Positions 1 to 6,186 of a stretch of DNA of 7,466 bases are shown here, in pieces. The stretch lies in contig CAKREL010000101.1 in NCBI GenBank assembly GCA_934317205.1, positions 1-7,466 on the forward strand, read 5' to 3'. The position numbers were made by a program, and so were the translations under genes. Source of the stretch: an uncultured Eubacterium sp. Its GTDB lineage: Bacteria > Bacillota > Clostridia > Lachnospirales > Lachnospiraceae. The notes under the pieces were generated by a model. That model searched no databases, was not told where the DNA came from, and saw nothing but the letters and a program-made list of their open reading frames with translations. Each line of letters opens with the position of its first letter. The first letter of the stretch is position 1.

Positions 1-836
1 TCTTTTAAGATTTCTACAACCTCGCCGGCACGCTCACCACATGCGGCAACGATAACGATATCGGCTTCACCATTTTTGGCTTCCATATGCTGAAGAACCG
101 TTTTTCCTGCTCCGAATGGTCCCGGTACACAGAAGGTTCCACCTTTTGCTACCGGAAGGAAAGAGTCAATACAACGAATCTGTGTTACTAGTGGTTCATC
201 CGGGCGAAGTCTTTCATCGTAGCATTTTACCGCCTGTTTAATTGGCTGGGAAATAACCATGCTCAACTCTTTTTCCTCGCCATCTCCATTTTCAATGACG
301 CAAATGGTTGCACGTACATGGTAAGAACCTTTTTCTTTGATGGATTTTACTTTCCAGTCATGGCCTTTCAGAGTGAATGGTACCATGATTTCATGTGTGA
401 ATAATCCTTCCGGAACACTTCCAATGCAATTTCCGGCTTCTACGGAATCACCGACTTTTACAGCTGGGGTAAATTCCCATTCTCTGTCCGGAATTGGATC
501 AAGGTAAACACCTCGCTCAAGGAAGAATCCGCACTGCTCGGCCAGATCCGGCAACGGATTCTGCAGACCGTCAAATACCTGTGTGAGCAGACCCGGTCCA
601 AGTTCTACGCTCATCAGTTCACCGGTAAATTCTACAGGATCTCCGACTTTAATGCCGTTTGACATTTCGTAGATCTGCATGCTGGCTACGCCGTTGTTGA
701 TTCGGATAACCTCGCCTTTTAAGCGTTTTCCGTCAACAAGGATATAACCAACTTCATTTTTATGAACGGAACCATCGAAACTTACATTTGCCAGGTTCCC
801 GTTAATACCAGTTACATATCCTGTTACTGTTTCCAT
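1..836 (-). CDS. ntpA: V-type ATP synthase catalytic subunit A (partial, N-terminal 278 codons)
   Basis: This is the nucleotide-binding catalytic subunit of the V1/A1 head of a rotary V-type ATPase, which couples ATP turnover to H+ or Na+ movement across the membrane. It begins with METVTGYVTGINGNL, a typical beta-barrel N-terminus. The bulky non-homologous region that distinguishes A from B subunits follows (about residues 110-190). The Walker A motif GPFGAGKT is at residues 239-246, and the GER motif with the expected catalytic glutamate (E268) is near the left edge. The gene continues beyond base 1; a full-length A subunit is about 590 residues, so roughly half is present. An AGGAG ribosome site (845-849) lies 8 nt before the ATG. 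A 59-nt gap separates it from the upstream DUF2764 gene, with nothing recognisable apart from this site. The family call is very secure; whether the enzyme works as a synthase or a pump, and with which ion, cannot be read here. Confidence 0.97.
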   Translation of the reverse strand, partial: METVTGYVTGINGNLANVSFDGSVHKNEVGYILVDGKRLKGEVIRINNGVASMQIYEMSNGIKVGDPVEFTGELMSVELGPGLLTQVFDGLQNPLPDLAEQCGFFLERGVYLDPIPDREWEFTPAVKVGDSVEAGNCIGSVPEGLFTHEIMVPFTLKGHDWKVKSIKEKGSYHVRATICVIENGDGEEKELSMVISQPIKQAVKCYDERLRPDEPLVTQIRCIDSFLPVAKGGTFCVPGPFGAGKTVLQHMEAKNGEADIVIVAACGERAGEVVEILK

Positions 837-895
837 TCAATTTTCTCCTGTTATTAATAGTTTTCCGCTTTATCAGATAAGGCAGCATTAGAATC

Positions 896-1417
896 CTATA
901 ACTGATAAACGCGTTGCTGCACCTGATCAAAAAGGCGTTTGAATTCTTTTTTGCCTTTTTCCTGTACAAAACAGTTCTGGCGCTCCAGCAATTTTAATTT
1001 AACCGCATATCCAAACAGATAAACATCGTCAAAGGTATGCAAACCTACCAGGGAATCAAGATTTTCAAATTCATAATCCAGAAGGATTTTTTCTGCTTCT
1101 AATGGATTTTTTGCTGCAAGCACAGTGCCTATTACCTGGGTGAGTACGGAATCCTTATCGTATGATTTCAGATAAGCTCGTCCGAGGTTCATGCTTCTCT
1201 GATAATTGAGCTCACTCATAAGGTTGTTGTAAAAAACAGCCCAGTCTTTTAAAAGTGGTCCTTCATCAGAGGAGAGGGTGAGATTGCTTAAAAATTCGTA
1301 TTTTGATTCACTTACATTTGACTGGCACATACCAAGAAACTCTTCATAAGTAAATGGCATGTCACCGTCGGTCTTCAGGTCCGGCAGGCTGGATATCAAA
1401 TAATAATATGAAGCCAT
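896..1417 (-). CDS. DUF2764 family V-ATPase-operon protein
   Basis: A 173-residue soluble protein starting MASYYYLISSLPDL. This YYYL-SSLPDL opening is the hallmark I associate with DUF2764 proteins, which are found inside V-type ATPase operons. The rest is helical and charged, with no signal peptide or membrane segment. The start is set by an AGGAGGT ribosome site 4-5 nt before the ATG at 1417; an in-frame GTG six bases upstream (1423) overlaps that site and is unlikely to be used. It lies 12 nt after subunit E and before subunit A, where Enterococcus-type operons carry subunits C and F. I infer that it is a structural component of the central stalk or its membrane collar, perhaps replacing subunit C (AC39-like). 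That role is not demonstrated by the sequence. It is shorter than the forms of about 270 residues that I recall from Bacteroidetes and chlamydiae. Confidence 0.82.
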   Translation of the reverse strand: MASYYYLISSLPDLKTDGDMPFTYEEFLGMCQSNVSESKYEFLSNLTLSSDEGPLLKDWAVFYNNLMSELNYQRSMNLGRAYLKSYDKDSVLTQVIGTVLAAKNPLEAEKILLDYEFENLDSLVGLHTFDDVYLFGYAVKLKLLERQNCFVQEKGKKEFKRLFDQVQQRVYQL

Positions 1418-1429
1418 AAGCACCTCCTG

Positions 1430-1990
1430 CTAGAAATCAAGATTTCTGAAGTACGGCATCAGCATTTGCATGATCTCGTCATCGGAACAGTCAAAATAAC
1501 CGGAACCGTCTTTTGCTGCCAGGCGGAATCCTGCACGGACACCCTTGGCCGGTCTGATCTCGAGACCATTTTTGATTTCATCTGCAAGTTCTGCTTTCAG
1601 TGCATCACTTACTTCTGCAACTTCTACGGAATAACTATCTACCCCTTCGTCTGCAATAACAGCTTTGATTAATTTTCCAAGTGCAGCGTCACAAAGATTA
1701 TCCTTCACCTTTGCGGAAAGAATTTTTTCAAATTCTGCTTTTACCTCGGTTTTAAATGCGAGCATGGCATCACGTTTTGCCTGCTCTGCGCTGATAGCAG
1801 CACTTTCTTTTAGAATACCGATTTCTTTTTCTGAAGCTTCCTGAATACTTTTTGCTTCGGATTTTGCATCTGCAATAATGGCATCTGCTTTTTTCTTAGC
1901 TTCAGATATAATAGCTTCTGCTTCTGCATTGGCTGCATCAATTCCGTCTTTGCGGATGGAGGAAACTAAGTCCTGAATCTGTAATTCCAT
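1430..1990 (-). CDS. ntpE: V-type ATP synthase subunit E (peripheral stalk)
   Basis: A 186-residue subunit of the V-type ATPase peripheral stalk, which links the catalytic head to the membrane sector. Residues 1-100 are rich in Ala, Glu and Lys with heptad-like spacing (for example NAEAEAIISEAKKKADAIIA), as expected for the long right-handed coiled coil of VatE. The C-terminal half (about 100-186) is the mixed alpha/beta globular domain that contacts the head, including the VRAGFRLAAKDGSGYFDCSDDEI stretch typical of the family. It appears to be the first gene of the operon, because a promoter-like sequence lies about 50 nt upstream and the neighbouring gene on that side is divergent. Its ribosome site is a weak GGGAAG. 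Order E-DUF2764-A, without C or F between, resembles spirochaete, chlamydial and Bacteroidetes operons rather than the Enterococcus ntp order. Confidence 0.93.
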   Translation of the reverse strand: MELQIQDLVSSIRKDGIDAANAEAEAIISEAKKKADAIIADAKSEAKSIQEASEKEIGILKESAAISAEQAKRDAMLAFKTEVKAEFEKILSAKVKDNLCDAALGKLIKAVIADEGVDSYSVEVAEVSDALKAELADEIKNGLEIRPAKGVRAGFRLAAKDGSGYFDCSDDEIMQMLMPYFRNLDF

Positions 1991-2016
1991 ACGTTCACTT
2001 CCCTTCTTTTTGCTCG

Positions 2017-2040
2017 AATTGTACTAAATAAAATACAATT
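2017..2040 (-). repeat. Inverted repeat in the subunit E leader
   Basis: Perfect 7-bp inverted repeat AATTGTA / TACAATT with a 10-nt A/T spacer. It starts about 2 nt after the predicted transcription start of the V-ATPase operon, so the mRNA would begin with a small AU-rich hairpin ending 26 nt before the subunit E start codon. It could be a 5' stabilising hairpin or an operator next to the promoter. With a stem this short and AT-rich, chance is a real alternative. Confidence 0.4.
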
Positions 2041-2048
2041 TAGAACTA

Positions 2049-2077
2049 ATTATAATATACAATGGTTTGACATGCAA
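2049..2077 (-). promoter_or_regulatory. Predicted sigma-A-type promoter of the V-ATPase operon
   Basis: Reading leftwards, TTGCAT (2077-2072), a 17-nt spacer and a perfect TATAAT (2054-2049). The -35 matches TTGACA at only 3 of 6 positions, but the -10 and spacing are ideal. An A7 tract on the same strand (2087-2081) directly upstream could act as an UP element. The expected start of transcription is near 2042, giving a leader of about 52 nt before the subunit E ATG. Confidence 0.65.
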
Positions 2078-2090
2078 GTGTTTTTTTGGC

Positions 2091-2138
2091 TGTCTAAAAT
2101 TAAACAATGTTACCAGTTATTATGTCCAAAATTGAACA
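2091..2138. promoter_or_regulatory. Pair of dyad-symmetric boxes, candidate operator
   Basis: Two copies of a 16-bp box, TGTCTAAAATTAAACA (2091-2106) and TGTCCAAAATTGAACA (2123-2138), in the same orientation with a 32-bp period, about three helical turns. Each is an imperfect palindrome. The only two differences between copies fall at mirror positions 5 and 12 (T with A in one, C with G in the other), so symmetry is kept. The second box extends to a longer dyad at 2120-2141 (TTATGT...ACATAA). The boxes lie about 50 and 80 bp upstream of the predicted V-ATPase start, suiting an activator there, and about 90-135 bp upstream of the ylmH start. The regulator is not identified. Confidence 0.55.
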
Positions 2139-2191
2139 TAATTTACAAAAAACATGTATTTATTTAAGTGCGTGTCAGGATTCCTCTTTTC

Positions 2192-2221
2192 TTGTGCAAA
2201 GGCACAGGCATATGTTATACT
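2192..2221 (+). promoter_or_regulatory. Predicted promoter immediately in front of ylmH
   Basis: Reading right, TTGTGC (2192-2197), an 18-nt spacer, and TATACT (2216-2221) preceded by an extended TG at 2213-2214. The start codon at 2229 is 7 nt beyond the -10, where transcription would begin, so the transcript could be leaderless. A hairpin with stem TGTGC/GCACA and loop AAAG (2193-2206, extendable to 2191-2208 through a G-T pair) overlaps the -35 and spacer and may be an operator, or an RNA hairpin if transcription starts further upstream. Confidence 0.5.
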
Positions 2222-2228
2222 TGTTTTT

Positions 2229-2984
2229 ATGAAAGAAAATGAAGAATTAAAAAGGCGGGTGCTGGATTTGGCAAACCGCTGTTATCAGCAAAATATATAT
2301 ACATTTTCCGGTTTTTTAAATGCTGCGGAAGTGTCAGATATATATACGATGGAGCGTGAGCTTGATTTTATTCCATGGAAGTTATTTGGAGGCACGGAAG
2401 GCTGTGAGCGGCAGATGCTGCGCTTTGGCTCGGAAGAAACGCTGGGATATGAGGAGGCATTTCCCATCAGCTGTGTGGTAATCCGGCCGTCGGCACCGAA
2501 ATTCGCAGAAGATTTAAGCCACCGGGATTTCCTTGGTGCATTAATGAATCTTGGAATAGAAAGGGATGTTCTTGGTGATATTATTGTCAGGGAGTCGACT
2601 GGTTATGTATTCTGTGAAGATGCGATGGCAGACTATCTGGAAAAAAGTATCACACAGGTGCGGCACACGACCATGACGACGGAAGTGACGAAAGAATGTC
2701 CGGAACAGGCGGCACCGCGGTTTGCGGAAGAAGAATTTGTCATCAGCTCCAATCGCTGTGATACCATCGTTGCAAAGGCATATAAACTTTCGCGCACCCA
2801 AAGTACAGAACTTTTTCGTTCGGGAAAAATATTTGTAAATGGCAGACAATACGATCGAAATAGTGGTATACTAAAAAGCGGAGATATTATATCAGTGCGT
2901 GGATTTGGAAAATTTGTATTTCGTGGATTTTTACATGAGACAAAAAAAGGAAGGATCCGGGTCGGAATCGCACGCTATATCTGA
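2229..2984 (+). CDS. ylmH: YlmH-family S4-domain RNA-binding protein
   Basis: A 251-residue cytoplasmic protein of the YlmH family; the Bacillus subtilis homologue is about 257 residues. The N-terminal domain carries the family signatures YTFSGFLNAAE, FGGTEGCER (residues 53-61) and LGIERDVLGDIIV (residues 108-120). A C-terminal S4 RNA-binding domain spans about residues 176-240 (R-x-D-x-I-V, LSR, SGKIFVNG). Family members bind ribosomal RNA on the large subunit, and B. subtilis YlmH has been implicated in ribosome-associated quality control beside RqcP. The open frame extends back to an ATG at 2154, but those 25 residues are hydrophobic and unlike the family, so I start at the ATG at 2229. 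No Shine-Dalgarno sequence precedes it, which fits a leaderless mRNA. In B. subtilis the gene sits in the division cluster next to divIVA; here it does not. Confidence 0.9.
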   Translation: MKENEELKRRVLDLANRCYQQNIYTFSGFLNAAEVSDIYTMERELDFIPWKLFGGTEGCERQMLRFGSEETLGYEEAFPISCVVIRPSAPKFAEDLSHRDFLGALMNLGIERDVLGDIIVRESTGYVFCEDAMADYLEKSITQVRHTTMTTEVTKECPEQAAPRFAEEEFVISSNRCDTIVAKAYKLSRTQSTELFRSGKIFVNGRQYDRNSGILKSGDIISVRGFGKFVFRGFLHETKKGRIRVGIARYI

Positions 2985-3024
2985 CGAGAGATAACTGCCG
3001 CTGTTACAGGTGGCGGATAACAAA

Positions 3025-3093
3025 ATGGATATTGAGAAATACCAGATCGATCAGAACAATCAGGAATATTTAGGAAAATCAGGATATTTATGA
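3025..3093 (+). CDS. Possible 22-residue leader peptide coupled to the acyltransferase gene
   Basis: A short frame begins MDIEKYQIDQ and ends GKSGYL. Its TGA stop overlaps the start codon of the next gene as ATGA (3090-3093), the classic geometry of translational coupling. An AGGTGG stretch (3008-3013) lies 11 nt upstream of its ATG, somewhat far for a ribosome site. The peptide is hydrophilic, without a run of any regulatory amino acid, so an attenuator is not evident. A frame this short can easily arise by chance, so this is a candidate only. Confidence 0.25.
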   Translation: MDIEKYQIDQNNQEYLGKSGYL

Positions 3094-4475
3094 GTAAAGA
3101 AGAAAAGAAACAACAGAAGGCTCAGAAAAAGTTGCAGAAAGCAGAAGAAAAGCAACAGAAAAGGGAAGCCAGATCTGTTTACAGGGATCAAAAAGGGAGT
3201 AAAGATCGTGAGATCAAGTGGGGAAAACTTGACAATACAGCACATCTGTTTCCGGTTATCGCAGGAGAAGGCATGACAAATGTCTATCGAGTTGCAGTCA
3301 TCTTAAAAGAAGAAATTCAACAGGAACTGCTGCAGCAGGCACTGGACATGGTATTGCCGAAATTTTCTGTATTTAATTGCAGGTTGCGCCAGGGCATGTT
3401 CTGGTATTACTTTGAGGAAAACGGAAAAAAATCGCCGACGGTACATGAGGAGCATACGTATCCGTGTCGTTATATTGATGAGCACCGCAACCGAAGTTAT
3501 CTGTTTCGTGTGACTTATTACGGCTGTCGTATCAATCTGGAAGTTTTTCATTCACTGACAGATGGAAATGGAGCACTTAATTTTCTGAAGGAGCTGACGT
3601 ATCAGTACCTTCGTTTGTCTCATCCGGAACTTGGTGAGCAGTATGGAAACCGATTGCACAAGCATACTTCTTTAAATACAGAAGACAGCTTTTTGCAGAA
3701 TTACAAAAAGAGCCGGTTTGAGAAGTCCTACAAATCGGAAAAGGCCTATATTTTAAAAGGCAGCCTGTTTCCGGAAGGAAAAATGGGAATTATTCATGGG
3801 CATATGCCAGTGGATGCGGTAAAACGTGCGGCGAAGAAATATGATGCCACAATCAATGAATTTCTGGTGGCTGTATTTATCTGGGCAATTTATCAGGAGT
3901 ATTTAAAAGGAATGCCTTCAAAGCGGCCGGTGACTACAAGTGTGCCAGTTAATCTGAGACCGTTTTTTAATTCAGTGACAACGAAAAACTTTTTTGTCAT
4001 GGTTACAGCAACGTTCCATCCGAAAGCAGAAAACCAGCCATTTGAGGATGTGATCGCGGAAGTGAAAAAATCCCTGCGGGAGCAGATTACGAAAGAACAT
4101 CTGGAAGATATTTTTTCCTATAATGTGACCGGAGAGAAAACGATGATCCTGCGGACAATTCCGCTGGTGTTCAAAAAAATTGGTATGAAATATATTTACA
4201 ATATGGCGGCCAGCGCCAATACTGCGACCATCACAAATCTTGGAAATATTCAGGTTGCGCCGGAATACGAGGATTACGTGGATCATTTCAGTGTTATCCT
4301 GTCACGTTCCAAAGGGCAGAATCTGAAGATGTGCCTTTGCTCCTACAATGGAATGCTGACATCCACAATCTCATCCGTGATGAAGGATACAAAACTTCAG
4401 AAAGCATTTTATCGTTATCTTGTGGCAAATGATATTCCGGTAACAATAGAAAGTAATGGTGTATATTATGAATAA
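3090..4475 (+). CDS. Condensation-domain acyltransferase ('alcohol acetyltransferase'-like)
   Basis: A 461-residue member of the CoA-dependent acyltransferase/NRPS condensation-domain superfamily (the group related to COG4908 and PapA-type proteins). The active-site motif HxxxDG is present as HSLTDG, H154 to G159, in FHSLTDGNGALNFLKEL. The second-half signature VPVNLRPFFNSVTTKNFF is at about residues 285-302, as in proteins often named alcohol acetyltransferase. Such enzymes move an acyl group from CoA or a carrier protein to a hydroxyl or amine; the acceptor is unknown. Unusual is a Lys/Gln/Glu-rich, helix-forming N-terminal tail of about 40 residues before the catalytic fold starts near KLDNTAHLFP (residue 46). 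The start is supported by AGGA (3081-3084) 5 nt upstream. It has no signal peptide or membrane segment. It overlaps the next gene by 8 nt, so the two are probably made together. The family is secure, the named activity is not. Confidence 0.85.
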   Translation: MSKEEKKQQKAQKKLQKAEEKQQKREARSVYRDQKGSKDREIKWGKLDNTAHLFPVIAGEGMTNVYRVAVILKEEIQQELLQQALDMVLPKFSVFNCRLRQGMFWYYFEENGKKSPTVHEEHTYPCRYIDEHRNRSYLFRVTYYGCRINLEVFHSLTDGNGALNFLKELTYQYLRLSHPELGEQYGNRLHKHTSLNTEDSFLQNYKKSRFEKSYKSEKAYILKGSLFPEGKMGIIHGHMPVDAVKRAAKKYDATINEFLVAVFIWAIYQEYLKGMPSKRPVTTSVPVNLRPFFNSVTTKNFFVMVTATFHPKAENQPFEDVIAEVKKSLREQITKEHLEDIFSYNVTGEKTMILRTIPLVFKKIGMKYIYNMAASANTATITNLGNIQVAPEYEDYVDHFSVILSRSKGQNLKMCLCSYNGMLTSTISSVMKDTKLQKAFYRYLVANDIPVTIESNGVYYE

Positions 4476-5145
4476 ATGTTGGAACTGCGGAGTGGAATTT
4501 ATGGATCCGACGAATGTATGCCCACTTTGCAAATGTATTACGGAACGGGACGGAGACGAGGCACTTGAAAAGAAGCCGACCTATCCGTTTCATCCGAATA
4601 AAGAAATGAAAAAAATCCAGCTGGCGCTGAGTATTTATACGTTGGCGGCCATTATCGCTGAAGTGATTCTGGTGATCGTTGATTTTCATGTGGGAGATCG
4701 GATCGGATGGTCCATCATGACGGGAGCATGCCTGGTATACGCTTATATTACATTGAAATTTTCCATTCAGAGACACAATGGATACCAGTTTAAAATATTA
4801 TTGCAGACGCTGCTTGGTGTAGCAGTCATTGTCCTGATTGATTTTTTGACAGGATTTTCCGGCTGGTCTGTAAATTATGTGCTGCCGTCAGCATTTATAC
4901 TGATTGATGTGACCGTCATTATATTGATGATTGTAAATAGTCGAAACTGGCAGAGTTATATACCGATGCAGCTTTTGATCATTGTCTTAAGTATTATTCC
5001 GTTTATATTGAGGCACTTTGGAATATCCAGTGACAGTATTATGTGTCTGATCGCGTTATGCGTGGCTGTCTTTGTATTTATTGGCAGTGTGATCGTAGGA
5101 GGCCGCCGGGCAATGGACGAGTTGTACCGCCGCTTCCATGTATGA
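4468..5145 (+). CDS. Zinc-ribbon membrane protein, DUF6320-like
   Basis: A 225-residue protein with an N-terminal zinc-ribbon-like knuckle, CWNCG (C4, C7) and CPLCKC (C18, C21, C23), then a polar linker and six predicted hydrophobic segments at about 50-73, 78-97, 108-128, 136-157, 164-182 and 190-211. A short basic tail (RRAMDELYRRFHV) follows. The layout matches the DUF6320 proteins I know next to condensation-type acyltransferases in Clostridia; their function is not established. I chose the ATG at 4468, which overlaps the acyltransferase stop as ATGAATAA and puts the Cys knuckle at the very N-terminus as in relatives. An in-frame ATG at 4456 is possible, and neither has a strong ribosome site, suggesting coupling. 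I infer that it anchors or assists the acyltransferase at the membrane, or helps move its substrate across; nothing in the sequence proves this. Confidence 0.8.
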   Translation: MNKCWNCGVEFMDPTNVCPLCKCITERDGDEALEKKPTYPFHPNKEMKKIQLALSIYTLAAIIAEVILVIVDFHVGDRIGWSIMTGACLVYAYITLKFSIQRHNGYQFKILLQTLLGVAVIVLIDFLTGFSGWSVNYVLPSAFILIDVTVIILMIVNSRNWQSYIPMQLLIIVLSIIPFILRHFGISSDSIMCLIALCVAVFVFIGSVIVGGRRAMDELYRRFHV

Positions 5146-5159
5146 TTTATAGAAACAAA

Positions 5160-5183
5160 ATTAGTATTATCATTAGTATTATC
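5160..5183 (+). repeat. Tandem duplication of a 12-mer
   Basis: Two perfect head-to-tail copies of ATTAGTATTATC fill almost half of the 54-nt gap between the membrane protein gene and the hydrolase gene, ending 3 nt before the AGGAG ribosome site of the latter. It may be a slippage product that sets the gap length. I found no -35 element at proper spacing to make either TATTAT a convincing -10. Confidence 0.9.
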
Positions 5184-5199
5184 AATAGGAGAAAAATGA

Positions 5200-6186
5200 A
5201 TGTTACAGACTGACAACAGTATTCGCGGAAAAGTAATGCGTGAATTAATTGCTAGAGTCGCATCAGATAACTTGATTGGCAGAAAATTAAGAAGTGGTGA
5301 ACTGCGCAAAAAGATGACAGAGCCCGAGTGGCGTGTGCCGGAGTTTTACAATCTGCGTGTGATCGAAGAAAAAAACTGCCGCCTGGAATTATTAGAATGT
5401 GATGTAAAAAATGAGCGACTTGTGCTGCTGCAGTTGCACGGAGGCGGATACATTGGCGGAATGAGGAATGCATACCGCAGTTTTGCAGGTTTATACAGTG
5501 AACTAGGGCGAGGTATGAGTGTGCTGACCGTGGATTACCGTGTGGCACCGGAGCATCCCTATCCGGCTGCACTGGAAGATGCCATAACCGGTTATAACTG
5601 GCTTCTGCAGACTGGCTGGCAGGAGCATGAGATTGTAGTCGCCGGAGATTCTGCCGGAGGCGGATTAGCACTGGCTCTCTGCATGTATCTGAAAAATCAG
5701 AACCGAAAGCTTCCGGCGGGACTCATTTGCATGTCTCCGTGGACAGATATGACGCAGTCTGGTGCGTCCTATGATTTTAATTATGAGCGTGATCCACTGT
5801 TTGGAAATACCAGAGACAGTCTGATCTACAACAAAGATTATATTCAGGATGAAGATCCGACGAATCCGTATATCTCGCCGCTTTATGGCAATTTCAGCGG
5901 TTTTCCGCCAATGTTGATCCAGGTGGGGAGTTATGAGATGTTGCTGAGTGATTCGGAACTGGTGGCAGAAAAAGCGAAACGCGCCGGTTGCAAAGTGCGG
6001 CTCAGTGTGTACGAAGGAATGTTTCATATTTTCCAGATGGCGATGCTGATGATTCCGGAATCCAAGCATGCATGGCAGGAAATCGGGCGGTTTCTTGATA
6101 TTATCGAACATCATCTTCCGGCGGAACACATGGATGAGGAAGACAAAGAAATTGAGTCTGAATTTGGAGAAGTGGAATATGAATAA
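5200..6186 (+). CDS. Alpha/beta hydrolase, HSL-type (family IV) esterase/lipase
   Basis: A 328-residue serine hydrolase of the hormone-sensitive-lipase group. The oxyanion motif HGGG is at residues 80-83, followed by YRVAPEHPYPAALED, which is diagnostic of the family. The nucleophile elbow GDSAGG places the catalytic Ser at 151. The acid is probably D251 (LLSDSEL) and the base H276 (GMFHIF), so the triad looks complete. There is no signal peptide, so it acts in the cytoplasm, probably on acyl esters. The C-terminus ends in an acidic tail (MDEEDKEIESEFGEVEYE). The AGGAGA site (5187-5192) favours the ATG at 5200; an out-of-frame ATG at 5196 would give only a five-codon peptide. It follows the acyltransferase and membrane protein genes by 54 nt and overlaps the radical SAM gene by 8 nt. 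It may remove or recycle acyl groups added by the acyltransferase, which is inference. Confidence 0.92.
   Translation: MLQTDNSIRGKVMRELIARVASDNLIGRKLRSGELRKKMTEPEWRVPEFYNLRVIEEKNCRLELLECDVKNERLVLLQLHGGGYIGGMRNAYRSFAGLYSELGRGMSVLTVDYRVAPEHPYPAALEDAITGYNWLLQTGWQEHEIVVAGDSAGGGLALALCMYLKNQNRKLPAGLICMSPWTDMTQSGASYDFNYERDPLFGNTRDSLIYNKDYIQDEDPTNPYISPLYGNFSGFPPMLIQVGSYEMLLSDSELVAEKAKRAGCKVRLSVYEGMFHIFQMAMLMIPESKHAWQEIGRFLDIIEHHLPAEHMDEEDKEIESEFGEVEYE

Noticed and set aside
2067..2100. Rightward promoter with perfect TTGACA at 2067-2072
   Set aside because: At a 17-nt spacing the -10 would be CTGTCT; the better TAAAAT at 2095-2100 is 22 nt away, too far.
2154..2228. N-terminal extension of ylmH from the ATG at 2154
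   Set aside because: The 25 extra residues are hydrophobic and Cys-containing, unlike the family N-terminus. The stretch also contains the promoter-like sequence and hairpin.
2985..3024. Possible terminator after ylmH (GCC-CTG / CAG-GGC stem)
   Set aside because: The stem is short and interrupted and no T-run follows.
4294..4776. 160-codon minus-strand frame opposite the acyltransferase and membrane protein genes
   Set aside because: It is antisense to two well-supported genes, has low-complexity His/Phe-rich content typical of antisense frames and no family features.
5665..6129. 154-codon minus-strand frame opposite the hydrolase
   Set aside because: It lies antisense to the conserved hydrolase motifs and shows His/Arg/Ile-rich shadow composition without a ribosome site.
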